From Phytopseudomonas straminea (lineage in GTDB: Bacteria; Pseudomonadota; Gammaproteobacteria; Pseudomonadales; Pseudomonadaceae), in assembly GCF_900112645.1 (NCBI RefSeq), contig NZ_FOMO01000004.1:1-64000 (forward strand): DNA of 64,000 nucleotides, in the 5' to 3' direction. Positions 1 to 10,297 of the stretch are shown here, one piece after another (position 1 is the first letter of the stretch; the number at the start of each line of letters is the position of its first letter). The notes under the pieces were generated by a model that ran no database searches, was not told the DNA's origin, and worked only from the letters and a program-made list of their open reading frames with translations. The position numbers were made by a program, and so were the translations under genes.

Positions 1-630
1 CCGTACTCGGTCGATGCCAAAGTCACTGACCCAGCCGGCAATACTGGTTCGGCCACTGACAGCGGCGCTATCGACACCACGGCTCCGCAGATCACTGTCG
101 ATGCTCCAGCCATTACCAACGACACCACCCCGACCATCGTCGGCACCACCGATGCGCCAGTCGGCAGCATCGTGACGCTGACCATTACTCAGGGTGCCAA
201 CACCTTTACCGTCACCACACCGGTTCTGGCGGGTGGCACCTACAGCGTCGAGCTGACTCAGCCGCTGGCTGAAGGTCCGTACTCGGTCGATGCCAAAGTC
301 ACCGACGCGGCTGGCAACACCGGTTCGGCTACTGACAGCGGCGCTATCGACACCACGGCTCCGCAGATCACTGTCGATGCTCCAGCCATTACCAACGACA
401 CCACCCCGACTATCGTCGGCACCACCGATGCTCCGGTCGGCAGCACCGTGACACTGACCATCACGCAGGGCACGACCGTGCTGACCACCACTGCTACGGT
501 CGTGGCTGGCGGCACTTACTCTGCTGATGTACCGGCTGGCTTGGTTGAAGGCCCGTACTCGGTCGACGCCAAGGTCACTGACCCAGCCGGCAATACTGGC
601 TCGGCCACTGACACCGGTGCTATCGATACA
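1..630 (+). repeat. Tandem 276-bp Ig-like repeats in the adhesin
   Basis: The segment beginning CCGTACTCGGTCGATGCCAA recurs at 1, 277 and 553, giving a 276-bp (92-residue) period. Units are near-identical at DNA level. They encode Ig-like beta domains ending in an AGNTGSATD-type motif. The array starts before the window. Confidence 0.85.
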
Positions 631-3600
631 ACGCCACCCGCTCCGACCATCACCCTCGATGCCAACATCACTGCCGATGACGTGATCAACATCGCAGAGT
701 CCACTCAGCAGATTCCGGTCACCGGTACTGTCGGTGGCGATGCCAAGGTCGGTGACACCGTCACCCTGACCGTTAATGGCAAGACCTTTACTGGTCAGGT
801 ACAGACCGACAAGACCTTCAGCATCAACGTCCCAGGTTCCGACCTGGTCGCCGACGCCGGCAAGACGATCAATGCCAGCATTAGCACCACCGATGCTGCC
901 GGCAACATTGGTACTGCCACGGACAGCGAAGGCTATAGCGTCGACGTCACTGCCCCAGTCCCGACCATCAGCCTCGATGCCAACATCACTGCCGATGACG
1001 TGATCAACATCGCTGAGTCCACTCAGCAGATCCCAGTCACCGGTACTGTCGGTGGCGATGCCAAGGTCGGTGACACCGTCACCCTGACCGTTAATGGCAA
1101 GACCTTTACTGGTCAGGTACAGACCGACAAGACCTTCAGCATCAACGTCCCAGGTTCCGACCTGGTCGCCGATGCCGGCAAGACGATCAATGCCAGCATC
1201 AGCACCACCGATGCTGCCGGCAACATTGGTACTGCCACGGACAGCGAAGGCTATAGCGTCGACGTCACCGCGCCGGTGCCGACCATCAGCCTCGATGCCA
1301 ACATCACCGCCGATGACGTGATCAACATCGCTGAGTCAACTCAGCAGATTCCGGTCACCGGCACTGTCGGTGGCGACGCCAAAGTCGGTGACACTGTCAC
1401 CTTGACCGTCAATGGCAAGACCTTTACTGGTCAGGTACAGACCGACAAGATCTTCAGCATCAACGTACCGGGCGCCGACCTGGTCGCCGATGCCGGCAAA
1501 ATCATCAACGCCAACATCAGCACCACCGATGCGGCCGGCAACACTGGTACTGCCACGGACAGTGAAGGCTATAGCGTCAACGTCACTGCACCCGCTCCGA
1601 CCATCACCCTCGATGCCAACATCACCGCCGATGACGTGATCAACATCGCAGAGTCCACTCAGCAGATCCCGGTCACCGGTACTGTCGGTGGCGATGCCAA
1701 GGTCGGTGACACCGTCACCCTGACCGTCAATGGCAAGCAATTCACCGGGCTGGTAACCAATACCAACGGCACGCTGGGCTTCAACATCAATGTCCCCGGC
1801 GCCGACCTGGTCGCCGATGCCGGCAAGACGATCAATGCCAGCATCAGCACCACCGATGCTGCCGGCAACATTGGTACTGCCACGGATAGCGAAGGCTACA
1901 GCGTCGACGTCACCGCACCAGTGCCGACCATCACCCTCGATGCCAACATCACCGCCGATGACGTGATCAACATCGCTGAGTCCACTCAGCAGATCCCGGT
2001 CACCGGCACTGTCGGTGGCGATGCCAAGGTCGGCGACACCGTCACCCTGACCGTCAATGGCAAGCAATTCACCGGGCTGGTAACCAATACCAACGGCACG
2101 CTGGGCTTCAACATCAATGTCCCCGGCGCCGACCTGGTTGCCGATGCCGGCAAAACCATCAATGCCAGCATCAGCACCATCGATGCTGCCGGCAATATCG
2201 GTACCGGCACCACGTCCGAAAGTTATAGCGTCGACGTTACCGCCCCTGTCCCGACCATCACCCTCGATGCCAACATCACCGCCGATGACGTGATCAACAT
2301 CGCTGAGTCCACTCAGCAGATTCCGGTCACCGGCACTGTCGGTGGCGATGCCAAGGTCGGCGATACCGTCACCCTGACCGTCAATGGCAAAGAATTCACC
2401 GGTTCGGTCGTTGCCAGTCCAAATGGCACGCTGGGCTTTAGCATCAACGTGCCCGGCGCCGACCTGGCCGCTGATGGCGATCGCACCATCGATGCCAGCG
2501 TCAGAACCACCGATGCCGCAGGCAACGTTGGCATTGGCGCGGATACCGAAAGCTACCGCGTCGACATCACACCGCCTGCAGCGGCAATCGATATCGTCAA
2601 GATCTCTGAAGACACGGGAACTCCCGGGGACTTCATCACCCGTGACAGCACCCTGACCGTAAGCGGTACGGTCGGCCCTCTGGGCGCTGGCGAGAAAGCG
2701 CAGATCAGCGTGGACGGCGGCAGCACCTGGACGGACCTGACCGTCAGCAACGGAAACTGGGACTACGCGGATGGCCGCACCCTGTCGCTGGGTGATCACA
2801 CCTATCAGGTACGCGTCATCGATGATGCGGGTAACGTGGGCTCCACCGACACCCAGAAAGTCACCATCATCGCCAACCAGGATCCGATCGCGGTTAACGA
2901 CCCAGGCATGGCAGCCGGTCTCACCGGCCAATATTACGCCTACCACGAAGGGGCGAACCTGGATGGGGCGAACCTGACCTCCCTGGCTCAGGTGCGCGCC
3001 TTTATCGCCGCCAACTCGCCTGATGCCGCCTTCGTGGCGAAGAACATCAATTACAGCCTGAGTGGCGGCGACCTCGGCGGAAATAACAACCTGCAGTCAT
3101 TCCTGGGCTCTGACGCGGCATCGTTGAACGTCGACCCGGAAAACAGCAGTGACGCGATCATCAGACTCAGCGGCACCTTGCAACTGCAGGCGGGCAACTA
3201 CCAGTTCCAGGTCAGGGCGGACGATGGCTACAGCATTGCGATCGATGGCGTGATCGTCTCGAGGTTCGATGGCAACCAGTCGCCGAGCACCAACAGCGGC
3301 TCGTTCACCATCAGTGAGCCTGGCGCGCACACCATCGAAATCATCTACTGGGACCAGGGTGGTCAGGCCGTACTGCAACCCACGCTGAGTTTCGCTGGCG
3401 GCCCTTACCAGCCGCTGGGCAACTACTCTCCGGCCCAGGCCAACCCTGCCCTGGTCACCGGGCACGACAATGCCTTGACGATCTCCCAGGCAACGCTGCT
3501 CGCCAACGACAGCGACGCGGACGGTGACAGCCTGCGTATCGTCGGCGTGGATAATCCCAAGCATGGCACCGTTACGCTGAACGACAACGGCACCATCACT

Positions 3601-6600
3601 TTCACACCCGCAAGCAATTACTACGGCCCCGCTTCGTTCAGCTACACCGTCAGCGATGGCAATGGTGGAACCAGCAAAGCCACGGTCACGGTGAACGTGA
3701 CGGGCGACGCGGCTGCGAGTATCGGTGCGGTCAGCAATGCCGTGGACAACACCGGGGGCCAGGTGGATGAAGGCGACAGCGCCGTCTTCACCGTCAACCT
3801 CAGCACTGCCAGCCTCACCACCACGACCTTCAGCCTGGCGCTTAACGCGGGCACCGCAACAGCGGGCAATGACTACAACGGTACGCTGACCAACCAAAGC
3901 TTCAGCAATGGTGTGACCTACAACGCCGCCAACGGAACCGTCACCGTGCCTGCAGGCGTTTCCAGCTTCACGGTCACCGTGCCGACCATCAACGACAGCG
4001 TGTTCGAGCCGACCGAAAGCTTCAGCCTGACCGTTGGCGGCAAGACCGGTACCGCGACAATCTTCGACAATGATGCCGCTCCAGCTATCAATGCCGTCAG
4101 CGCTGCAGTCGATAGCACTGGCGGCCAGGTCGATGAAGGCGACAACGCCGTCTTTACCGTCAACCTCAACAATGCCAGCAGCACGCCGACCACGTTCAGC
4201 CTCGCGCTCAATGCCGGTACCGCAACGGCCGGCAGTGACTACAACGGCACGCTGACCAACCAGAGCTTCAGCAACGGCGTGACCTACAACGCCGCCAACG
4301 GAACCGTCACCGTACCGGCGGGCGTGACCAGCTTTACCGTCACGGTGCCGACCATCAATGACACCGTTTTCGAGCCAACTGAAACCTTCAGCCTGACCGT
4401 AGGTGGGAAAACCGGCACTGCGACCATCATCGATAACGATACGGCGCCTGCCGTAAACACCGTTAGCGCTGCGGTGGACAGCAATGGCGGCCAGGTCGAT
4501 GAAGGCGACAACGCCGTCTTCACCGTCAACCTCACCAACGCCAGCAGCACGCCGACTACCTTCAGCCTCGCGCTGAATGCGGGTACTGCGACTGCCGGCA
4601 GCGACTATAACGGCACCTTGACCAACCAAAGCTTCAGCAACGGCGTGACCTATAACGCCGCAAACGGCACCGTCACCGTTCCGGCCGGCGTCACCAGCTT
4701 TACGGTCACCGTGCCGACCATCAACGACACCATCTTCGAACCGACCGAAACCTTCAGCCTGACTATCGGCGGAAAAACCGGCACAGCGACCATCATCGAC
4801 AACGATGCGGCGCCGACTGTCGGCAGCGTCAGTACTGCTGTGGACAGCAGCGGTGGCCAGATAGATGAAGGCGACAACGCGGTCTTCACCATCAGCCTCA
4901 CCAACGCCAGCAGCACGGCAACCACCTTCAGCCTGTCGCTGAACGCTGGCACGGCAACCGCCGGTAGCGACTATAACGGAACGCTTACCAACCAGAGCTT
5001 CAGCAATGGAGTGACCTACAACGCTGCAAACGGCACAGTAACCGTGCCTGCGGGTGTAACCAGCTTTACCGTCACCGTGCCTACCATTGACGATACCGTC
5101 AGTGAGCCTACTGAGACCTTTAGCCTTACCGTTGGCGGGAAGACCGGCACGGCAACCATCATCGACAACGATGCCGCGCCGACTGTTGGTTCTGTAAGTT
5201 CGGCGGTTGATAGCGCCGGCGGCCAGGTCGATGAAGGCGACAATGCTGTCTTCACCGTCAACCTCACCAATGCCAGCAGCACGCCGACGACCTTCAGCCT
5301 CGCGCTGAATGCCGGTACTGCCACTGCTGGCAGTGATTACAACGGCGCCCTGACCAACCAGAGCTTCAGTAATGGCGTGACTTATAACGCCGCAAATGGA
5401 ACCGTTACCGTTCCAGCCGGCGTGACCAGCTTCACCGTCACCGTGCCGACCATCGATGACACCGTCAGCGAGCCCACTGAAACCTTCAGCCTTACCATTG
5501 GCGGCAAAACCGGTACTGCGACCATCATCGACAACGATGCGGCGCCGACTGTCGGCAGCGTCAGTGCTGCTGTGGACAGCAGCGGTGGCCAGGTCGATGA
5601 AGGCGACAACGCCGTCTTCACCGTCAACCTGACTAACGCCAGCAGCACGCCGACCACGTTCAGCCTCGCGCTGAATGCGGGCACTGCGACTGCCGGTAGC
5701 GATTACAACGGCACATTGACCAACCAGAGTTTCAGCAACGGTGTGACCTATAACGCGGCAAACGGCACAGTAACCGTTCCGGCTGGCGTCACCAGCTTCA
5801 CCGTCACGGTACCGACCATCAATGACACCGTTTACGAGCCAACCGAAACCTTTACGCTCAATGTGGGCGGCAAGGTCGGCACGGCAACCATCATCGACAA
5901 TGACCCGGTTCCGACCGTCAGCACCGTCAGCTCGGCGGTGGACAGCAGCGGAGGCCAGGTCGATGAAGGCGACAACGCCGTCTTCACCGTCAACCTCACC
6001 AACGCCAGCAGCACGCCGACCAACTTCAGTCTCGCCCTGAATGCCGGTACTGCGATTGCCGGTAGTGATTACAACGGCACGCTGACCAGCCAAAGCTTCA
6101 GCAATGGCGTGACTTATAACGCCGCGAACGGCACCGTCACTGTTCCGGCTGGCGTCACCAGCTTCACCGTCACCGTGCCGACAGTTGACGACACTGTCTT
6201 CGAACAGACCGAAACTTTCACACTGACGGTCGGCGGGAAGACCGGTACCGCGACCATCATCGATAACGATGCGGCGCCGACTGTAAGCTCTGTGAGCTCG
6301 GCAGCTGATAACGCCGGCGGCCAGGTGGACGAAGGCGACAACGCCGTCTTCACCGTCAATCTCACCAACGCCAGCAGTACAGCTACTACTTTCAGCCTCG
6401 CGCTGAATGCGGGCACTGCGACTGCCGGCAGTGATTACAACGGCACCCTGACCAACCAGAGCTTCAGTAATGGCGTGACTTATAACGCCGCAAATGGAAC
6501 CGTCACCGTTCCGGCTGGCGTCACCAGCTTCACGGTCACGGTACCGACCATCAATGACACCGTTTACGAGCCAACCGAAACCTTTACGCTCAATGTAGGC

Positions 6601-9600
6601 GGCAAGGTCGGTACGGCAACCATCATCGACAACGACCCGGTTCCAACCGTCAGCACCGTAAGCTCCGCGGTCGACAGCTCCGGCGGCCAGGTCGATGAGG
6701 GCGATAACGCCGTCTTCACCGTCAACCTCACCAACGCCAGCAGCACGCCGACCACCTTCAGTCTTGCCCTGAATGCCGGTACTGCGATTGCCGGTAGCGA
6801 TTACAACGGCACCCTGACCAACCAAAGCTTCAGCAACGGCGTGACCTATAACGCCGCAAACGGCACCGTCACCGTTCCGGCTGGCGTCACCAGCTTCACC
6901 GTCACGGTACCGACTATCAACGACACCGTTTACGAGCCAACCGAAACCTTCACGCTCAATGTGGGCGGCAAGGTCGGTACTGCGACCATCATCGACAACG
7001 ACCCGGTTCCGACGGTGAAAACCATCGAAGTCGGTCAGCCTGGCACGGCCGATGACAATGTGGTCGAAGGCAACAACCTGGTATTCAACGTCACCCTGAG
7101 CAACGCCAGTTCGACGCCGACCCTGCTGTCCTTCAACGCCACCGGCACGGCAACCGCCAACGTCGATTACAAGCTGGACGCTCAGAGCTTCAGCAACGGT
7201 GTGACCTACGATGCCAACACCGGCAAGATCACCGTGCCAGCAGGTGTCACCAGCTTCTCGGTTACCGTGCAGACCCTTGCCGACAACGTAGTAGGCGAGC
7301 CGTTGGAGACGGTGAAGCTGGACATCGGCGGCCAGAGCGCCACTGGCGGCATCATCGATGGCACGCCGGATGCGAAGGACGACAGCTACACCAAGGTCAC
7401 CGGTCTGAAAGCCGAGTACTTCGGCTATAACGACACAGGCACCGGTGCCGGCAACGACGGCGCCAACCTGACGAACCTGAGCCAGGTTCGCCAGTTCATC
7501 GACACCCACAAAGCCGCGGCGACCTTCAATGCCACGACGCTGGATTACGGCAACCTGAGCAACGCCACGGGCCTGGGCAACGGCACCAACCTGCAGGCTT
7601 TCCTGGGCGTCAACACCACAACGGGTAATGGCGCCAAGGCCAACGCCCTGTCCACGGACCCCGGTGATACTTCCGACGCCATCATCAAGATGAGCGGCTA
7701 CATCAACCTGGCCGCAGGTACTTACCAGTTCCGGGTGACCGCGGACGACGGCTACAGTATCCGTATCAATGGCCAGGTGGTCGCCGAATTCAACAACATC
7801 CAGTCGAGTGCGACCGCCACGGGCAAATCCTTCACCATCGGCGCTGCCAATGCCGGACCTCAGCAGATCGAGATCATCTATTGGGATCAGGGCGGCGATG
7901 CACGCCTGAAGGTCGAGGTAGGCCAGGGAGGCAACTTCAAGGTCGTCGACTCGGACATGCTCTACCACGTGCCGACCACCTCCAGCCTGACGATGGACGC
8001 CGGCGACAGCCTGACCATCGCCAGCAGCACCCTGCTCGGCAATGACACCGACCCGAACAACGACAGCCTCTCCATCACCAGCGTTCAGAACGCCACCAAC
8101 GGCACGGTCACGCTCAACAACGGCAATGTCGTGTTCACGCCCAAGTCGGGCTTCTACGGCGACGCCACCTTCCAGTACACCATCAGCGATGGCAAAGGCG
8201 GCAGCGACACGGCGACCGTTACCCTAAAGGTCAACCAGGCCGCCAATGTTATCCACGTGGCTGGCGACGGCGCCAACGACAACGGCGACAACACCATCCG
8301 TGGAGGCGCCGGCAACGATGTGCTACTGGGTGATGCCGGCGGTACGCTGACCACCCTTCAGCCGGCGACCAACTACAACATCGCCCTGCTCGTCGACACC
8401 TCAGGCAGCATGCAGGGTGACCGCATGAGCCTGACCAAGACTGCGCTGTCGAACTTCGTGAAAACCCTGGCGGGCCACGATGGTGTGGTCAACGTCACGC
8501 TGGTGGGCTTCGCTGAAAAGGTAACCCTCAGTGCCAAGGTCGAAGACCTGCAAAGTGGCACAAGCCTCGACGCCTTGCTGGCGAATATCCAGAAGCTCAC
8601 CGCCAGTGGCGGCACCAACTACGAGGCCGCCTTCAAGGAAGCGAGCGCCTGGTTCGACGCACAGAGCACTGCCGGCCATACCAAGGCAGCCGGTTACGAG
8701 AACCTGACGTTCTTCCTGTCCGACGGCGACCCAACCTACTACTACAACGGCAATACCACTGCGCTCAGTGGCAACGGCTCGGCGACTACCGATCAGGTAC
8801 TGCTGGGCTCGCTCGATACCTTCAACGTGCTCGCCGGCAAGAGCTCGGTGCAGGCCATCGGCATCGGTTCGGGGGTCAGTGAGAAGAACCTGAGCCTGTA
8901 CGACAACACCACGGATACACTGGCATCCACCTACCTGACCAATGGCACGCAAGCCGTGCTGGCCAACTTCAACAACAACACCAGCGGCTGGAACAACCTG
9001 GGCAGTTGGGACACGTCCGGAACAGGTGGCGGTAGCTCCGTAAGCCGCAGCGCCGACACGCTGGTAATCCGGGATACCTGGGGCGGCACGCCTGTCACAG
9101 CGGCAACCCCGACATTGACGATTGCGGACGGCTCCTTCAGCAGCTTGAAGTTTGCCTACGGCACAACGGACACCGGCAGCGGCGACTCGCTCACCTGGAA
9201 GCTGCAGCAATTGGTAAATGGCGCCTGGACCGATGTACAAACGGGCGGCGGAACCACTGGCGGCAACTGGACGAACGTCGAAACCTCGGTGGTCGGTGCA
9301 GGTACCTATCGCCTGGAGTTCAGTGTTGACGACAAGTCGTTCAACCTCAACAGCGCCTCCATGTCGATCGACAATATTACCCGCGTGGACTACACCAAGG
9401 TGCCGGTCGGCAAGGTCGAGATCGTCAATTCGGCCGATGAGCTATCGGTGGCCCTGCACGGTGGCTCCAACGCCAATGTGCCGGTGAGCGTGGGCAACGA
9501 CACCATCTTCGGCGGCGATGGCAACGACATCATCTTCGGCGACGTGATCAACACCGACGCGCTGCCTTGGGGTCTCAATGGCAACCCGGCCAAACCCGCC

Positions 9601-10173
9601 GACATGTACAACGGCTCGGGAGTGAAAGCCCTGGAGACCTTCCTGGAGCTGAAGAACGGCGTCGCACCGACCAACGCAGACCTGTACGACTATATCCGCG
9701 CCAACCACGACACCTTCAACGTGGCCGGCGATACCCGCGGCGGCGCGGACAAGCTGTACGGCGGCAACGGCAACGACATCCTCTACGGTCAGGGCGGCAA
9801 CGACCTGCTGGTCGGTGGTGCAGGTGACGACATTCTGTTCGGTGGTGCCGGTGCCGATACCTTCGCCTGGCAGAAAGGCGACTTCGGCAAAGACGTGATC
9901 AAGGACTTCAACGTGGCCGAGGGCGACACCATCGACCTCAGCTCGCTGCTGCAGGATCACAGCAACAACCTGGACAGCTACCTGAAGCTGGTGACGGACA
10001 ACGGCAGCTCTACCCTGCTGATCAGCACCAAGGGCGAGTTCAACAACGCCGACACCACCACCCAGCAAGTCGCAGCCAAGGCCGACGTGCAGATCGATCT
10101 CGGCCAGGCCAGCCTGCCGAGCTACGACATCAACACGCTGATCGCCAACCACACGATCAAGGTCGACCCCTGA
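1..10173 (+). CDS. lapA: Giant LapA-type RTX adhesin, C-terminal part (5' end outside window)
   Basis: Cell-surface biofilm adhesin exported by a type I system. The frame is open from base 1, so the gene is cut by the window edge; the GTG at 172 is internal. Domain order by nucleotide: Ig-like repeats 1-2570, a diverged Ig 2578-2875, PA14-like module 2905-3410, cadherin-like 3440-3705, nine Calx-beta repeats plus a diverged tenth 3712-7360, second PA14-like module 7402-7925, cadherin-like 7935-8250, von Willebrand A domain from about 8380 with a MIDAS-type DTSGS and a later SDGD, a Gly/Asn-rich insert about 8955-9400, RTX nonapeptides (GGNGNDILYG and relatives) about 9490-9870, and a C-terminal type I secretion tail ending in a hydrophobic/acidic stretch. 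Low-complexity composition and facing lapD/lapG genes support a LapA role. The N-terminal retention module and LapG cleavage site are not visible, so a related adhesin (MapA-like) is possible. Confidence 0.9.
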   Translation, partial: PYSVDAKVTDPAGNTGSATDSGAIDTTAPQITVDAPAITNDTTPTIVGTTDAPVGSIVTLTITQGANTFTVTTPVLAGGTYSVELTQPLAEGPYSVDAKVTDAAGNTGSATDSGAIDTTAPQITVDAPAITNDTTPTIVGTTDAPVGSTVTLTITQGTTVLTTTATVVAGGTYSADVPAGLVEGPYSVDAKVTDPAGNTGSATDTGAIDTTPPAPTITLDANITADDVINIAESTQQIPVTGTVGGDAKVGDTVTLTVNGKTFTGQVQTDKTFSINVPGSDLVADAGKTINASISTTDAAGNIGTATDSEGYSVDVTAPVPTISLDANITADDVINIAESTQQIPVTGTVGGDAKVGDTVTLTVNGKTFTGQVQTDKTFSINVPGSDLVADAGKTINASISTTDAAGNIGTATDSEGYSVDVTAPVPTISLDANITADDVINIAESTQQIPVTGTVGGDAKVGDTVTLTVNGKTFTGQVQTDKIFSINVPGADLVADAGKIINANISTTDAAGNTGTATDSEGYSVNVTAPAPTITLDANITADDVINIAESTQQIPVTGTVGGDAKVGDTVTLTVNGKQFTGLVTNTNGTLGFNINVPGADLVADAGKTINASISTTDAAGNIGTATDSEGYSVDVTAPVPTITLDANITADDVINIAESTQQIPVTGTVGGDAKVGDTVTLTVNGKQFTGLVTNTNGTLGFNINVPGADLVADAGKTINASISTIDAAGNIGTGTTSESYSVDVTAPVPTITLDANITADDVINIAESTQQIPVTGTVGGDAKVGDTVTLTVNGKEFTGSVVASPNGTLGFSINVPGADLAADGDRTIDASVRTTDAAGNVGIGADTESYRVDITPPAAAIDIVKISEDTGTPGDFITRDSTLTVSGTVGPLGAGEKAQISVDGGSTWTDLTVSNGNWDYADGRTLSLGDHTYQVRVIDDAGNVGSTDTQKVTIIANQDPIAVNDPGMAAGLTGQYYAYHEGANLDGANLTSLAQVRAFIAANSPDAAFVAKNINYSLSGGDLGGNNNLQSFLGSDAASLNVDPENSSDAIIRLSGTLQLQAGNYQFQVRADDGYSIAIDGVIVSRFDGNQSPSTNSGSFTISEPGAHTIEIIYWDQGGQAVLQPTLSFAGGPYQPLGNYSPAQANPALVTGHDNALTISQATLLANDSDADGDSLRIVGVDNPKHGTVTLNDNGTITFTPASNYYGPASFSYTVSDGNGGTSKATVTVNVTGDAAASIGAVSNAVDNTGGQVDEGDSAVFTVNLSTASLTTTTFSLALNAGTATAGNDYNGTLTNQSFSNGVTYNAANGTVTVPAGVSSFTVTVPTINDSVFEPTESFSLTVGGKTGTATIFDNDAAPAINAVSAAVDSTGGQVDEGDNAVFTVNLNNASSTPTTFSLALNAGTATAGSDYNGTLTNQSFSNGVTYNAANGTVTVPAGVTSFTVTVPTINDTVFEPTETFSLTVGGKTGTATIIDNDTAPAVNTVSAAVDSNGGQVDEGDNAVFTVNLTNASSTPTTFSLALNAGTATAGSDYNGTLTNQSFSNGVTYNAANGTVTVPAGVTSFTVTVPTINDTIFEPTETFSLTIGGKTGTATIIDNDAAPTVGSVSTAVDSSGGQIDEGDNAVFTISLTNASSTATTFSLSLNAGTATAGSDYNGTLTNQSFSNGVTYNAANGTVTVPAGVTSFTVTVPTIDDTVSEPTETFSLTVGGKTGTATIIDNDAAPTVGSVSSAVDSAGGQVDEGDNAVFTVNLTNASSTPTTFSLALNAGTATAGSDYNGALTNQSFSNGVTYNAANGTVTVPAGVTSFTVTVPTIDDTVSEPTETFSLTIGGKTGTATIIDNDAAPTVGSVSAAVDSSGGQVDEGDNAVFTVNLTNASSTPTTFSLALNAGTATAGSDYNGTLTNQSFSNGVTYNAANGTVTVPAGVTSFTVTVPTINDTVYEPTETFTLNVGGKVGTATIIDNDPVPTVSTVSSAVDSSGGQVDEGDNAVFTVNLTNASSTPTNFSLALNAGTAIAGSDYNGTLTSQSFSNGVTYNAANGTVTVPAGVTSFTVTVPTVDDTVFEQTETFTLTVGGKTGTATIIDNDAAPTVSSVSSAADNAGGQVDEGDNAVFTVNLTNASSTATTFSLALNAGTATAGSDYNGTLTNQSFSNGVTYNAANGTVTVPAGVTSFTVTVPTINDTVYEPTETFTLNVGGKVGTATIIDNDPVPTVSTVSSAVDSSGGQVDEGDNAVFTVNLTNASSTPTTFSLALNAGTAIAGSDYNGTLTNQSFSNGVTYNAANGTVTVPAGVTSFTVTVPTINDTVYEPTETFTLNVGGKVGTATIIDNDPVPTVKTIEVGQPGTADDNVVEGNNLVFNVTLSNASSTPTLLSFNATGTATANVDYKLDAQSFSNGVTYDANTGKITVPAGVTSFSVTVQTLADNVVGEPLETVKLDIGGQSATGGIIDGTPDAKDDSYTKVTGLKAEYFGYNDTGTGAGNDGANLTNLSQVRQFIDTHKAAATFNATTLDYGNLSNATGLGNGTNLQAFLGVNTTTGNGAKANALSTDPGDTSDAIIKMSGYINLAAGTYQFRVTADDGYSIRINGQVVAEFNNIQSSATATGKSFTIGAANAGPQQIEIIYWDQGGDARLKVEVGQGGNFKVVDSDMLYHVPTTSSLTMDAGDSLTIASSTLLGNDTDPNNDSLSITSVQNATNGTVTLNNGNVVFTPKSGFYGDATFQYTISDGKGGSDTATVTLKVNQAANVIHVAGDGANDNGDNTIRGGAGNDVLLGDAGGTLTTLQPATNYNIALLVDTSGSMQGDRMSLTKTALSNFVKTLAGHDGVVNVTLVGFAEKVTLSAKVEDLQSGTSLDALLANIQKLTASGGTNYEAAFKEASAWFDAQSTAGHTKAAGYENLTFFLSDGDPTYYYNGNTTALSGNGSATTDQVLLGSLDTFNVLAGKSSVQAIGIGSGVSEKNLSLYDNTTDTLASTYLTNGTQAVLANFNNNTSGWNNLGSWDTSGTGGGSSVSRSADTLVIRDTWGGTPVTAATPTLTIADGSFSSLKFAYGTTDTGSGDSLTWKLQQLVNGAWTDVQTGGGTTGGNWTNVETSVVGAGTYRLEFSVDDKSFNLNSASMSIDNITRVDYTKVPVGKVEIVNSADELSVALHGGSNANVPVSVGNDTIFGGDGNDIIFGDVINTDALPWGLNGNPAKPADMYNGSGVKALETFLELKNGVAPTNADLYDYIRANHDTFNVAGDTRGGADKLYGGNGNDILYGQGGNDLLVGGAGDDILFGGAGADTFAWQKGDFGKDVIKDFNVAEGDTIDLSSLLQDHSNNLDSYLKLVTDNGSSTLLISTKGEFNNADTTTQQVAAKADVQIDLGQASLPSYDINTLIANHTIKVDP
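640..2570 (+). repeat. Six tandem 318/327-bp Ig-like repeats in the adhesin
   Basis: The sequence encoding LDANITADDVINIAESTQQI recurs with its GCC-AAC codons at 661, 979, 1297, 1615, 1942 and 2269. Periods are therefore 318, 318, 318, 327 and 327 bp (106 or 109 residues). The 9-bp length change reflects two versions of one loop (a TGQVQTDK type and a TGLVTNTNGT type). Later copies diverge most, as the last copy shows. Confidence 0.88.
3712..7370 (+). repeat. Nine exact-length 366-bp Calx-beta repeats plus one diverged copy
   Basis: The codons for DEGD/DEGDN in the GGQVDEGD motif occur at 3766, 4132, 4498, 4864, 5230, 5596, 5962, 6328 and 6694, always 366 bp (122 residues) apart. A diverged tenth unit (VVEGNN near 7063) closes the array. 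Each unit carries a Calx-beta-like DYNGTLTNQSFSNG strand and an acidic ATIIDND end, likely Ca2+ binding between domains. Confidence 0.9.
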
Positions 10174-10183
10174 TAGGCCAGTG

Positions 10184-10207
10184 CCCCGCCACACTTTTGT
10201 GGCGGGG
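10184..10207 (+). terminator. Hairpin terminator after the adhesin
   Basis: A perfect 10-bp stem (CCCCGCCACA / TGTGGCGGGG) with a CTTT loop begins 10 nt after the adhesin stop codon. There is no clean T-run right after the stem, so factor-independent strength is uncertain. Confidence 0.6.
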
Positions 10208-10209
10208 TG

Positions 10210-10265
10210 TTAGGGTCTGTTGATGTTTTAGCGCGAGCCGTGCGCGAAACGTCAACAGACCCTAA
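10210..10265. repeat. 56-bp near-perfect palindromic element
   Basis: Two 19-nt arms, TTAGGGTCTGTTGATGTTT at 10210-10228 and its reverse complement with one change at 10247-10265, flank a loop that itself contains GCGC/GCGC. The mismatch is still a G-U pair in RNA. It lies just after the adhesin hairpin and looks like a dispersed REP/MITE-type palindrome, or a second terminator stem. Confidence 0.6.
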
Positions 10266-10297
10266 GCTATAGCAGACAGGTTTTAGCGGAGAAGGCC

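Noticed and set aside
172..174. GTG 172 as the start of the adhesin
   Set aside because: The same frame is open and codes the same Ig repeat back to base 1, so the gene begins outside the window.
1..7370. CRISPR or satellite array
   Set aside because: Periods of 276-366 bp are coding repeats in one frame with no spacers.
3097..7968. A 1623-codon open frame antisense to the adhesin repeats, and a 536-codon one at 1336-2946
   Set aside because: Both are shadows of repeat-rich, high-GC coding sequence; frames follow the repeat period and have no start context.
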